Shown here: positions 54,149 to 62,708 of the stretch, piece by piece | How the letters are laid out: each line of letters starts with the position of its first letter | Numbering within the stretch: the first letter of the stretch is position 1 | NCBI RefSeq assembly: GCF_002906575.1 | Contig: NZ_CP026309.1 | Span: forward strand, 2,418,001-2,482,000 | Reading direction: 5' to 3' | Source: Salinigranum rubrum | GTDB taxonomy: Archaea > Halobacteriota > Halobacteria > Halobacteriales > Haloferacaceae | DNA length: 64,000 nucleotides | Translations under genes and position numbers: made by a program | Notes under the pieces: model-generated | Seen by the model: the letters and a program-made list of their open reading frames with translations, nothing else | Databases searched by the model: none | Told to the model about the DNA's origin: nothing

Positions 54149-54991
54149 TTACAGTTCCTGCACGCCCTCGTCGGTGACGACTTCGTCGATGAGTTCCACA
54201 GGAGTTGCGTCGTACGCGGGGTTCTCGATGGTGATGTCCTCGACGGGTTCGAGGAGTACCTCCGTGGCGGGGCGGACCTCGTTCTCGAAGCGGAACTCGT
54301 CGATGAGCTTCGTGCTCGACCCGACGACGGTGACGGGGACTCCAACTCGGTTCGCCGTCGCGGCGAGCGGAAACGTCCCGATGCGGTTGTAGAGAGTGTT
54401 CTCGACGATGCAGTCCATCCCGATGACGACGCGGTCGCACTCGGGGAGGAAGTGCCCGCAGGCGGCGTCGACGACGAGGTGGGTGTCGACGGTCTCGATG
54501 GCCGCGAGCGACCGGGCGGTCTTTCGGCCGAGGTAGCGGGGGCGCGCCTCGGTGACGTACGCCGTCAGTTCCACGTCGGCGGCGGCGGTCTCGATGGCGT
54601 CGAGGACGGTCGAGGAGTAGTCGTGGGTGAGGAACGTCTCCCCCTCGGTGAACGTCTCGGCGGCGTTGGCGGCCGCCTCGCGCTTGCCCCGTTCGATGTC
54701 CTCGACGACGGCCTCGATGGTGTGTTCGAGCGTGGCCATCGAGCCCTCGACGGTCGTCGACGCGCCGATGACCTCTTCGAGCACCCGACGCATCGCGTTG
54801 TGGAGCGAGGCGTGGGAGGGGTTCGAGCGGCGGAGGGCACCGACGTTGTGCTCCAGCGCCCGCTCGAAGTCGTCGATGGCGGCGTACTCCCGCTCGGTGA
54901 GTTCGGCGAGCGCGCGGGTGGCCTTGATGGCGACGACCGAGGAGCTGTGGGTCTGCATCTCCCGAATCTCCTCGATGGTCTCGTCGATCAT
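54149..54991 (-). CDS. eIF2B-family protein (ribose-1,5-bisphosphate isomerase-like)
   Basis: A 280-residue member of the eIF2B/MtnA/R15P-isomerase family. A helical N-domain (1-120) is followed by the Rossmann-like part with VIGMDCIVENTLYNRIGTFP (catalytic-type Asp) and VTVVGSSTKL. In archaea without true eIF2B exchange activity such proteins are often R15P isomerases of the AMP-to-Rubisco path; this one is shorter than those (about 320), so the function is uncertain. Confidence 0.75.
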   Translation of the reverse strand: MIDETIEEIREMQTHSSSVVAIKATRALAELTEREYAAIDDFERALEHNVGALRRSNPSHASLHNAMRRVLEEVIGASTTVEGSMATLEHTIEAVVEDIERGKREAAANAAETFTEGETFLTHDYSSTVLDAIETAAADVELTAYVTEARPRYLGRKTARSLAAIETVDTHLVVDAACGHFLPECDRVVIGMDCIVENTLYNRIGTFPLAATANRVGVPVTVVGSSTKLIDEFRFENEVRPATEVLLEPVEDITIENPAYDATPVELIDEVVTDEGVQEL

Positions 54992-55029
54992 ACTCCCACG
55001 TGCGAGGGTGGCGGGGAAAACCGCTTCGG

Positions 55030-55101
55030 GCCGCTACTCCGTTTCAGGCCGTTACTCCGTTTCAGACCGTTACTCCGTTTCAGGCCGCTACTCCGTTTCC
55101 G
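55030..55101 (+). repeat. 18-base tandem repeat, four copies, covering a stop codon
   Basis: GCCGTTACTCCGTTTCAG repeats at 55030, 55048, 55066 and 55084 with one to three base changes. On the minus strand each unit reads GAAACGGAGTA plus G or A, that is Glu-Thr-Glu-stop. The fourth copy supplies the actual C-terminus of the gene at 55088. Confidence 0.85.
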
Positions 55102-55351
55102 GTCGTCCGACGCCGCCGTCGCCGGCGTTGGTGTGTCGGGCGTAGAGGTAGACGACGAGGGCGGTGAGGAACCAGATGACCGCGCCGACGCGGATGGCGA
55201 ACGAGGCGCGCGCGCCCCACGTGGTGAGCGTCGTCGTCGTCGACAGCACCGCGACGATGGGCGACCCGACGAGGATGGTCACGACGAACGTCGTCTGCAT
55301 CACCCACCCGAAGTCGACGCCGTCGGGGTCGGAACGTTCGACCGGTTGCAC
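55088..55351 (-). CDS. Small two-helix membrane protein (DUF5822-like)
   Basis: An 87-residue protein beginning MQPVERSDPDGVDFGWVMQT, then two helices (TFVVTILVGSPIVAVLS, FAIRVGAVIWFLTALVVYLY) and a polar tail. I recognise it as a conserved haloarchaeal family, tentatively DUF5822; the function is unknown. The start is GTG at 55351; CTTATTCC on the minus strand about 25-30 bases before it is the likely promoter. The last codons and stop lie in the 18-base tandem repeat. Confidence 0.7.
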   Translation of the reverse strand: MQPVERSDPDGVDFGWVMQTTFVVTILVGSPIVAVLSTTTTLTTWGARASFAIRVGAVIWFLTALVVYLYARHTNAGDGGVGRPETE

Positions 55352-55822
55352 GTTTTCGGGTTCGTCGGTGGGGAATAAGAGGTGTCGGTTCGCGTTCGCG
55401 TCGGGAGTTGTGATTCGTGTGTGGGTGCAGTCCTCGATTGAGACGAACGGTGCTGTCTGAGGACCGGAGCCGCCGGCACGGAGGCCGCGCGGTCACGCGC
55501 CACCGCCTCCTCTTGTGGCGGTCGGCGCGTGAGAGTGAGCGACTGGAAGGAGCGAACGAACGCGCGAGGGTCTGCTCGCGGCTCCGTCCGCGACCCACCG
55601 GCGGACGAGTCCGCCGAGTCATCCACTCGCTTCCTCCGGTCGCTCGTGGAGAGACCGGGTGGGGAGGGCGAGGCCGCGGCCACACCGCTCTGGCGACTCC
55701 GCGGTCCCCTCGTCGTTCTCAACGACTCCGGTGGCGACTCCGCAGTCTCTTCGTTCGTTCTCAACGACTCCGGTGGCGATTCGCCGACGACTCATCGCGC
55801 AGTACGCTCGCTCGACAGAGGA
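55352..55822. other. Intergenic gap with a GC-rich dispersed repeat
   Basis: Bases 55440-55720 share GCACGGAGGCCGCG (55476-55489) and GGCGGTCGGCGCG (55517-55529) with copy B at 28051-28103. A near-exact local duplication, CTCAACGACTCCGGTGGCGA (55716-55735 and 55764-55783), also lies here. No supported gene. Confidence 0.5.
55476..55529 (+). repeat. GC-rich intergenic repeat, copy D core
   Basis: It has the same block order as copy B: GCACGGAGGCCGCG, then CGCGCCACCGC, then GGCGGTCGGCGCG. The spacing differs by one base in total. Confidence 0.55.
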
Positions 55823-56380
55823 TCAGAACGACTCCACGGACCGATACGCCACGCCCGCACGCTCCGCGGCCGTCCGGTCCCGCGGGGAGTCGCCGACGAA
55901 CACCGCACGCTCGGGCGCGACGCCGACGCCGCGAAGCGTCGCCAGCAACGGCTCGGGGTCCGGTTTCCGCGTCGCCACCGTGTCCCGACCGACGACGGCG
56001 TCGACCCACCCGTCGAGGTCGTGCGTCTCCAGGGCGAGTCGGACGCTCGCCTCGCAGTTGAGCGAGCAGACGCCCACCGGGACGTCGTGGCTCGACACCC
56101 GGTCGGCGAGCGGCAGGCGAGTGGAGACCCGCGCGCCCTCGCGTTCGTGCTCGCCGATGATGGCCTCTATCTCGTCGCGCAGTCCTTCGCGGTCGGCTAA
56201 GTCGAGCATCGCCCAGAGGTCGTAGCCGGCGGCGTCGACGCCGTGGTCGTCGAAGCGGGCTACCGCGTCCCGCGCGACGGTGTCCCAGTCGACGGCGAGG
56301 TGGACGAGCGTCCCGTCGAGGTCGTAGACGACGGCCTCGAACCCGTCGAGGTCCGCGGCGGAGGCGTGGGTGTCTGTCAC
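55823..56380 (-). CDS. HAD-superfamily hydrolase (phosphoglycolate-phosphatase-like)
   Basis: A 185-residue HAD phosphatase. Motif I is VVYDLDGTLVHL (nucleophile Asp20, acid Asp22), motif II Ser is in VGVCSLN, motif III Lys is in TRKPDPEPLL, and motif IV is FVGDSPRDRTAAERAG. The small helical cap (about 40-95) fits phosphoglycolate-phosphatase-like members; the substrate is unknown. The start is GTG at 56380, with CTCTTTATGG on the minus strand about 22-32 bases before it as TATA element. Confidence 0.85.
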   Translation of the reverse strand: MTDTHASAADLDGFEAVVYDLDGTLVHLAVDWDTVARDAVARFDDHGVDAAGYDLWAMLDLADREGLRDEIEAIIGEHEREGARVSTRLPLADRVSSHDVPVGVCSLNCEASVRLALETHDLDGWVDAVVGRDTVATRKPDPEPLLATLRGVGVAPERAVFVGDSPRDRTAAERAGVAYRSVESF

Positions 56381-56438
56381 TACGCGAGAGGAGACGGGAC
56401 GCCATAAAGAGCGCTTCGGCGCGCGACCGAGTAAAGGG

Positions 56439-57581
56439 TCAGTCGACGACGCCGCGGGCGATGATCTCCTTCTGTATCTCGGAGGTGCCCTCGTAGATGG
56501 TGAGTATCTTCGCGTCGCGGTAGAAGCGCTCGACGGGGAAGTCGGTGGTGTAGCCGTAGCCGCCGTGGACCTGAACGGCCTCGTTGCAGACGTCCACGGC
56601 AGACTCGCTCGCGAAGTACTTCGCCATCGCCGCCTCGGTGCGGGGGTCCGCACCCCTGTCGGCCCGCTCGGCGGCCGCCCGGACGAGTTGCCGGGAGGCG
56701 TGGACCTTCGTCGCCATGTCGGCGAGTTTGTGCCTGATGGCCTGGATGTCGGCGATGGGGCCCCCGAACTGCTCGCGGTCTCGAGCATACGAGACGGCCT
56801 CGTCGAGCGCCGCCTGCGAGAGGCCGACCGCCTGCGCCGCGATGCCGATGCGGCCTCCGGTGAGGATGTGGAACGCCGCGGAGAGCCCCTTCCCCTCCTC
56901 GGTGAGGCGGTTCTCCGCCGGGATTCGGACCCCGTCGAACGTCAGCCCCGTCGTGTCCGACGCCCTGAGACCGAGTTTGTGCTCCTTCTTCCCGACTTCG
57001 ATGCCGGCCGATTTGGGGACGAGGAACTGTGTGATGGAGGAGTCGTCGTCCGGGTCGGTCTTCGCGAAGACGATGCAGACGTCGCCGCGCTCGCCGTTCG
57101 TGATCCACTGTTTCTCCCCGTCGATGACGTACTCGTCGCCCTCCTTTCTGGCCGTGGTCGTCATCTCCGCGGGGTTCGACCCCGCGTCCGGTTCCGAGAG
57201 GGCGAACATCCCGACCGGCCGACCCGTGGACATGTCGGGGAGGTACTCCTCTCTCAACGCCTCGCTCCCGAACTCGGCGATGCAGGAGGTGGCGAGGCAG
57301 TGGACCGACAGCGCCGTCGCCACGGCGAGGTGGCCGTAGGCGACCTCCTCGTTGACGACGCTGTAGGTGAGGCGGTCGGCGTCGTAGCCGCCGTACGCCT
57401 CGGGCGTCGTCAGGCCGGTCAGGTCCAGTGCGGCGAGTTCGTCCCACGCCTCCTCGGGGAACGTCTCGGTGGCGTCCGCCTCCCCGGCCCCCGGACGGAG
57501 TTCCTCGACGGCGAACCCGCGGACGACCTCACGGACGGCTCGCTGCTCCTCGGAGAGCGAGTCCGACGCTGCCAGTGTCAT
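56439..57581 (-). CDS. Acyl-CoA dehydrogenase
   Basis: A 380-residue flavoenzyme of fatty-acid or branched-chain acyl-CoA oxidation. MFALSEPDAGSNPAEM and WITNGERGDV are the two family signatures; GGYGYTTDFPVERFYRD and IYEGTSEIQ near the end carry the FAD contacts and the catalytic base (Glu364). The length and all motifs are normal. It stands alone, next to the HAD gene on the same strand (58 bases). Acyl-chain specificity is not readable. Confidence 0.93.
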   Translation of the reverse strand: MTLAASDSLSEEQRAVREVVRGFAVEELRPGAGEADATETFPEEAWDELAALDLTGLTTPEAYGGYDADRLTYSVVNEEVAYGHLAVATALSVHCLATSCIAEFGSEALREEYLPDMSTGRPVGMFALSEPDAGSNPAEMTTTARKEGDEYVIDGEKQWITNGERGDVCIVFAKTDPDDDSSITQFLVPKSAGIEVGKKEHKLGLRASDTTGLTFDGVRIPAENRLTEEGKGLSAAFHILTGGRIGIAAQAVGLSQAALDEAVSYARDREQFGGPIADIQAIRHKLADMATKVHASRQLVRAAAERADRGADPRTEAAMAKYFASESAVDVCNEAVQVHGGYGYTTDFPVERFYRDAKILTIYEGTSEIQKEIIARGVVD

Positions 57582-57676
57582 ACTCGCTCGACGGGGGCCG
57601 ACGAAGAAAAACCTGCGCCGGTTCGGCCGCTCGCGCTACTCGTCGTGGCGTGACCGCGGTACGCCCGTCGTGGTGG

Positions 57677-58810
57677 CTACCGGTCGCTGGGTTCCTGCGG
57701 TACCTGTCCGTGCGGCTTCTCGGCCGTTCGCTGGTTCTTCAGGTCGAGGACGTTCCGTTCGAGCGTCTCCAGTGCGGTCGACAGCGCGTCGGCCGCGCCG
57801 TACCCCTCGCCGGTCCCGGCGACCTGGTCCTCGTCGGTGAACAGCCGTATCTGACACCGGAACAGCGACTGGCCGCGGAGTTCCTCGTCGTGCTTCTGGA
57901 AGTCGACCTGCGCGTCGATCACGTCCAGTTTCTGGTCCTTCTCGACGATGGCCTCGATGCGCCTTGGAACCTCCTCGCGCTCTTCGGTCCGGAGATACTC
58001 GGGGTTCGTCACCTGGACGTCGAGCCGTTCCGACTCGGCGACGACGAGCGCTTGGAGCACGTCCGTCTTCGAGATTACGCCGATCAGGTCGCCGTGAGTA
58101 TCGTCGGTGACGACCGCGAGTCCGTCGTAGCCCGTCTCCAGCATCCGCTCGACCGCCGACTGGACCGTCCGGGTGGGAGTCGTCGTCTCCGCGGGACGGC
58201 TCATGACGTTCTCGACCGGCAGTTCGAGCAGGTCGGCCTTCTCGCCGCCGCGGTCGCCGGCCGACGGTGCCTGCGCGCTTCGAACGACGAACTCGACGAG
58301 GTCGTCCGTCGTCGCCACGCCGACGAGGTCCCCGTCGTCGAGAACCGGCAGCCGAGTGAGGTCGTTCTCGCGGAGGTCGTTGACGAGTTCGCCCATCGCC
58401 GTCTTGCGGTCGACCGTCGCCGGTTCGGTCGTGTAGACGTCCGCGACGTCGATCGCCGAGAGCGAGTCCGACACGGCTCGAAGCAGGCTGTCTCGGGTGA
58501 CGACGCCCCGAAATGCCTCGCCGTCGAACACCGGGGCGATCGTGGTCTCGTTCTCGACGAGGAGGCGAGCGACCTCGCGGACGCCCGTCTCGCTGTCGAC
58601 CGCCGGAACGCGCCGCTGGATCGACTGCACCTCGGCGTCGTCGCTCAGCCGCGACCGGAGGAGGTCACGCGGAAGCACCGCGCCGGTCACGTCCTCGTCG
58701 ACGACCAGGACGGCCTCCGTCGTGGCCGTCTCCAGTTCGGAGCGAACCGCACCGACGCGTGTCTCTGGCTCGGCAGTCTCGTACTCCTGAGTTACCATCG
58801 ACTGCTCCAT
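57677..58810 (-). CDS. CBS-domain protein fused to a ribosome-hibernation (HPF/S30AE)-like domain
   Basis: A 377-residue soluble protein. Four CBS units (about 10-65, 68-120, 125-180, 200-260) include IAPVFDGEAFRGVVTRDSLL and LAVVTDDTHGDLIGVISKTD. A C-terminal domain (about 268-362) begins RLDVQVTNPEYLRTEERE and ends DALSTALETLERNVLDLKNQ, which resembles the beta-alpha-beta-beta-beta-alpha fold of HPF/YfiA. CBS domains usually sense adenine nucleotides, so this protein could couple energy charge to ribosome hibernation. ATGs at 58810 and 58798 are both possible. Confidence 0.75.
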   Translation of the reverse strand: MEQSMVTQEYETAEPETRVGAVRSELETATTEAVLVVDEDVTGAVLPRDLLRSRLSDDAEVQSIQRRVPAVDSETGVREVARLLVENETTIAPVFDGEAFRGVVTRDSLLRAVSDSLSAIDVADVYTTEPATVDRKTAMGELVNDLRENDLTRLPVLDDGDLVGVATTDDLVEFVVRSAQAPSAGDRGGEKADLLELPVENVMSRPAETTTPTRTVQSAVERMLETGYDGLAVVTDDTHGDLIGVISKTDVLQALVVAESERLDVQVTNPEYLRTEEREEVPRRIEAIVEKDQKLDVIDAQVDFQKHDEELRGQSLFRCQIRLFTDEDQVAGTGEGYGAADALSTALETLERNVLDLKNQRTAEKPHGQVPQEPSDR

Positions 58811-58892
58811 GGGTGTGTCCCGGTCGAGGTGGAAACGGAATCAACCATCGGCCTGCACGCGAAAGCAACCTCGTAGTAGTCAGACATACAGA

Positions 58893-58911
58893 CATATTAC
58901 TCCCCGGGAGT
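58893..58911 (+). promoter_or_regulatory. TATA box overlapped by a perfect inverted repeat
   Basis: CATATTA (58893-58899) lies about 26-32 bases before the ATG at 58925. Just after it comes ACTCCCCGGGAGT (58899-58911), a perfect 13-base palindrome. A protein bound there would block transcription, so this is a candidate repressor operator. Confidence 0.55.
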
Positions 58912-58924
58912 GTACTATCCAGGT

Positions 58925-60250
58925 ATGCAGCGGAACGCCCTCATCGTCGCCGGACTCGTCGTCGTCGCGTCACTGGCCGGAGCCCCTGGGACCGCCCTCG
59001 CCCAGTCGGACGACGAACTGGTGACGTTGACAATCGAGGTGGTGAACCCCTCGTCGAACCAGCGGCTCGGCGGCGTGACGCTGGTGGCGACCTGGAACGG
59101 AGGAGAAGAACGAGTCACGACGGCGTCGAACGGCCAGGCGCTCATCGACGTTCCCGAGGCCGCGACCGTCGAGATAACCACCGACGACGACCAGTACACC
59201 CGCAACGAGCCGTACCGAATCCGCGTCGCAACCGAGCGGTCACACACCATCGAGGTGTCGCGGAAGGCCGACCTCGACGTGGTCGTCAACGACGCGGAGG
59301 GACCGGTCGCGAACGCCCGTGTCACCCTCTCGCAGGACGGGGTCGAGGTGGTCAGCGGCCGAACCGACTCCGACGGCCTGTACCAGTCGGGGACGGTCGC
59401 ACAGGGCGAGTACACGCTCGCCGTCGTGAAGCCCGGCTACTACCGCACCACGCAGGATATCGTCGTCGCCGGGTCGCCCGAACGGACGGTCTCCATCGAA
59501 CGCGGCCGCGTCGACTACGACGTCGTCGTCGAGGACCCCCACTTCGACCCGGCGCGACCCGTCGCGGACGCGACCGTCTCGGTGCAGGGGGTCGGCGAGG
59601 TCCAGACGGACGACAACGGGGCGGCGACGCAGCTCCTGCCCGTCAACAGCCGGCTCGAAGTGACCGTCTCGAAGGAGGGGTACGAGACGGCCACCGAGAC
59701 GGTCACGACCAACGAGAGCGAGAGCTCGCTCGTCTTCGAACTCAGCCGTGAGGCGACCCTCTCGCTCACGCCGGTGAACACGCGGGTCGTCGTCGGCGAA
59801 GTCGTCCCCGTCGAGGTGACGAACGCCTACGGCGAACCGGCGTCGGGAGTGACGGTCCGACTCGACGGCGAGGCGGTCGCACGGACGGACGAGAACGGCC
59901 GCGCGACGGTCCGCATCGAATCGGGCGGCGAGCACGAACTGACCGCGCGCGGCGGCGGGGCGACGTCCGAGGCAGTGACCGTCCGGGGTGTCGGCGAGGG
60001 TGGGGAGACGGCTACCGCAGAGACACAGGAGACGACGGAGCCCGAGACCACCCGTGCGACGACCGCTCCGGCGGGTGACTCCGGTCCCTCCCCGCTCACC
60101 ACGTTCGGACCGCTCGTCGTGGTCGTACTCCTGATCGCGGTCGGTGCGGCGTACCTCTACCGACGGCGACGCGACGACGCGCCCAACCCGTGGGCCGACG
60201 ACGAGGAGGAAGAAGAGCCGGAGGCGGACGACGACGACGAGATGTGGTAA
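58925..60250 (+). CDS. Membrane-anchored surface protein with carboxypeptidase-regulatory-like repeats
   Basis: A 441-residue protein. A signal sequence (ALIVAGLVVVASLAGAPGTALA) precedes four or so CarboxypepD_reg/PEGA-type beta modules, each with 'V.v.d..g.pv..a.Vtv...g....t...G'. A Thr/Glu linker follows, then a membrane helix (TTFGPLVVVVLLIAVGAAYL), and a basic then very acidic cytoplasmic tail (EEEEEPEADDDDEMW). It is probably displayed on the outer surface; the function is unknown. Confidence 0.75.
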   Translation: MQRNALIVAGLVVVASLAGAPGTALAQSDDELVTLTIEVVNPSSNQRLGGVTLVATWNGGEERVTTASNGQALIDVPEAATVEITTDDDQYTRNEPYRIRVATERSHTIEVSRKADLDVVVNDAEGPVANARVTLSQDGVEVVSGRTDSDGLYQSGTVAQGEYTLAVVKPGYYRTTQDIVVAGSPERTVSIERGRVDYDVVVEDPHFDPARPVADATVSVQGVGEVQTDDNGAATQLLPVNSRLEVTVSKEGYETATETVTTNESESSLVFELSREATLSLTPVNTRVVVGEVVPVEVTNAYGEPASGVTVRLDGEAVARTDENGRATVRIESGGEHELTARGGGATSEAVTVRGVGEGGETATAETQETTEPETTRATTAPAGDSGPSPLTTFGPLVVVVLLIAVGAAYLYRRRRDDAPNPWADDEEEEEPEADDDDEMW

Positions 60251-60302
60251 CGGCGGCAGTCGTCGGGCCGCTCTCGAGTCCCGTTCTCCTCGCACGGTCG
60301 CT

Positions 60303-61514
60303 CTACTCGGCGACGTCGTCACCCTCGCGGAGGAACGCCACGACCTCCTCGGGGGCGGCATCGAGCCCACCGCCCTGTGCGAACGGCGGCCCGCCGCCGC
60401 CACCGCCGCCGAACCGCTCAGTCACGCTGTCGACGACGTCGCCCGCGTTGACAGCCGACGACGACGCGACCACGACGAACGGTCGCCCCTCGCCGCCGAC
60501 GGCGGCGACGACCTCACCATCGCTCGCGACCCGCTTTGCGGCCTCGCCCGCGGCGTTCGCGTCGAACCCGTCGACGCTTCCGACGCGCCAGGCGACGCCC
60601 TCCCGGTCGACCGCCTCGAACGACCGGAGTCGGCCGTCGAGGAGGTCACCGCGAAGCTCCGACAGTTCCGCCGAGAGCCGCTCGTTCTCGTCGCGGAGCG
60701 ATCCGACGCCGTCGGCGAGGTCGGCCACGCCGACGCCGAGTTCGCGCGCGGCGTCGAGCGCCGCCCCGTGGACTGTCGCGCGGTGGTCGATGCCGGGTTC
60801 GCCGACGGCGAACTCGACGCGGGTGAGCCCCTCGCCGGGGTTGGAGCGTTCGAGGACCGAGACGGGGCCGATGACGCGCGTGTTCGAGACGTGCGTCCCC
60901 CCGCAGGCGGCGACGTCCCAGCCGTCGACGGTCACGACTCTGATCGAATCCGAGTCGGCCATCACCCCACCCTCGGTCTTGGTGTTGAACGCGACCTCTT
61001 CGCGGTTACGGGCTTCCTCGGTGGGTATCTCCTCCCACGAGACGGGGCGGGACTCCCACACCGCGCGGTTGACGAGCCGTTCCAGTTCGACGAGGACGGC
61101 GTCGTCGACGTCCGTCGAGGTGGCGAAGTCGACGCGGACCTTTTCGTCCCCGATGCCGAAACCGCCGTAGCCGAGGTCGTCGAGGAGCCGCCGCCCGGCA
61201 CCGTAGAGGACGTGGCTCGCGGTGTGCGCACGCATGCAGTACGTCCGGAACTCGTCGTCGATTCGCGCCTCGACCGTGTCGCCCGCGGCGACCGCGACGC
61301 CGTCCGGGTCGGTCCCGAGGGTGTGTTCGACCCGGCCGTCACGGGCCTGGACGTCGACCACTGTCTCGCCCGCGAGCGTCCCGCGGTCGGCCGGCTGGCC
61401 TCCACCTTCGGGGTAGAACCAGGTCCTGTCCAAGACGACGGTCGACCCGTCGACCGCCGTCACCTCGGCTTCGAACGTCCTGACGTCGGGCTCCTCTGAG
61501 GCTCGTGAGTGCAC
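60303..61514 (-). CDS. AlaX-like alanyl-tRNA editing protein (long form, DHHA1)
   Basis: A 403-residue editing protein that removes Ser or Gly wrongly attached to tRNA-Ala. FYPEGGGQPADRGTL is the N-terminal signature; HTASH (97-101) and CGGTH (204-208) supply the zinc ligands. The C-terminal third is a DHHA1 domain with a Gly-rich patch (FGGGGGGGPPFAQGGG), like the C-end of alanyl-tRNA synthetase without its catalytic core. The start is GTG at 61514. Confidence 0.9.
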   Translation of the reverse strand: MHSRASEEPDVRTFEAEVTAVDGSTVVLDRTWFYPEGGGQPADRGTLAGETVVDVQARDGRVEHTLGTDPDGVAVAAGDTVEARIDDEFRTYCMRAHTASHVLYGAGRRLLDDLGYGGFGIGDEKVRVDFATSTDVDDAVLVELERLVNRAVWESRPVSWEEIPTEEARNREEVAFNTKTEGGVMADSDSIRVVTVDGWDVAACGGTHVSNTRVIGPVSVLERSNPGEGLTRVEFAVGEPGIDHRATVHGAALDAARELGVGVADLADGVGSLRDENERLSAELSELRGDLLDGRLRSFEAVDREGVAWRVGSVDGFDANAAGEAAKRVASDGEVVAAVGGEGRPFVVVASSSAVNAGDVVDSVTERFGGGGGGGPPFAQGGGLDAAPEEVVAFLREGDDVAE

Positions 61515-61711
61515 GTCCGCCGTGGCACGCCGCTGGTGAAAAAGGCTTCCGCCCGGCCGGTGGATGACGGCCGCCCACGCGCTGTACGAGTTCGCCGGGG
61601 TTCGGGCGCGCGTCGTCGCGTTCGGAGGCGACGCTCCTCGCGTGATTCCACGAGGAACGGTCGTGAGACGACGGACGCTCGGTGCGTCCGGAGGTGGTGC
61701 CGGGACGTCGG

Positions 61712-62245
61712 TTACTCGTCGATGAGTCGGACGTCGAGTCGGTTCTCCAGCGCCCGGATGACGGAGCCACCGACGCCTGCCCGTGACGCTCGGCCCTGTT
61801 CGACGGCGAGCAGGTCGGCCTCGTCGACGTCGAGTTCGGTCGCCAGCTCTTCGAGTTGGAGGCCCTCGGCCTGTCGGGCCTCTTCGGCGATGTCGCCGTA
61901 GCCCGAAACCAGATAGGGGAGGCGGTCCTTCTCGTAGTTCGTCCCCTCCTTCTCCCAGTGGGTCGGGTCGCCCTTCTGCTTGTCGTACATCTTCGCCGCA
62001 CGCTGGGCCGCACGCTTCTTCCGGTTGCCCTCGAATCCGGAGTCGTCGCTTCCGTCGCCCGAGCCGCTCCGGTCGCGTCCCCCACCCCCGCCGCGCTGGT
62101 CACCGTGAGGCGCACAGGAGCCGCAGACGAGGAGGTCCGCGCCCGCGACGTTCGCACGTCGCAGGTCGCCGGTCTCCTTCCCGCAGAGCTCGCAGGCGTC
62201 ACCGGCATCGCCGCCGCCACCCGAGCCTGTCGAGTATTTAGCCAT
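61712..62245 (-). CDS. Multiprotein bridging factor MBF1-like protein
   Basis: A 177-residue protein. The N-terminal zinc ribbon has C18, C21, C41 and C44 (CELC, CGSC). A Gly/Ser/Asp linker follows, then a basic stretch (RKKRAAQRAAKMYDKQKGDP), and the Cro-type helix-turn-helix domain (IAEEARQAEGLQLEELATEL, LLAVEQGRASR). MBF1 is a conserved archaeal transcription or translation-associated protein. AATTTAAAC on the minus strand about 20-30 bases before the ATG is its TATA box. Confidence 0.9.
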   Translation of the reverse strand: MAKYSTGSGGGGDAGDACELCGKETGDLRRANVAGADLLVCGSCAPHGDQRGGGGGRDRSGSGDGSDDSGFEGNRKKRAAQRAAKMYDKQKGDPTHWEKEGTNYEKDRLPYLVSGYGDIAEEARQAEGLQLEELATELDVDEADLLAVEQGRASRAGVGGSVIRALENRLDVRLIDE

Positions 62246-62478
62246 AACCTCCGTACTGGTTCCAACCGTTTAAATTCGCGGACACGTCGATGTCGCCCGT
62301 TACTCGGCCCGTTCGGGTCGAACCCGTGTCCGACGGGAGTCCGCGCAGTCGTCGCTCGTCGTGTAGCGTTCGGAAGGATTGTGCGTGGGTGTTGTCCGCA
62401 GAGGGACGACACCTGCATCGTCTTGCCTCGGCGGCTGACGCCGCCTCGGTTGAGTGGTTCGTGGAACCACCCGTGCGA

Positions 62479-62563
62479 TGCGTGGGACCGGATTTGAACC
62501 GGCGGACCCCTATGGGACAGCGCCCTCAACGCTGCGCCGTTGGCCTGGCTTGGCTACCCACGC
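62479..62563 (-). tRNA. tRNA-Leu (anticodon GAG)
   Basis: The minus strand folds as a class II tRNA. Acceptor arms GCGTGGG (5') and CCCACGC (3') pair perfectly, with discriminator A. The anticodon stem CAGCG/CGCTG encloses TTGAGGG with anticodon GAG. A long variable arm follows (TCCCATAGGGGTCC), then the T-loop GGTTCAAATCC. No intron is visible, and CCA is not encoded. Confidence 0.95.
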
Positions 62564-62708
62564 TCGCAGTGGCGTGTGCAACACTTCGTATCCCGCCCCC
62601 GATTAAATGACTTTCCTTTCGGGGGCGGGGTGTCGGGCGTTCTCACGTCGAGGACGGGCGAGAGACGAAGTCCAAACCGTTTTTTCCGCTCCTTCCCTCG
62701 CTTCGGAC

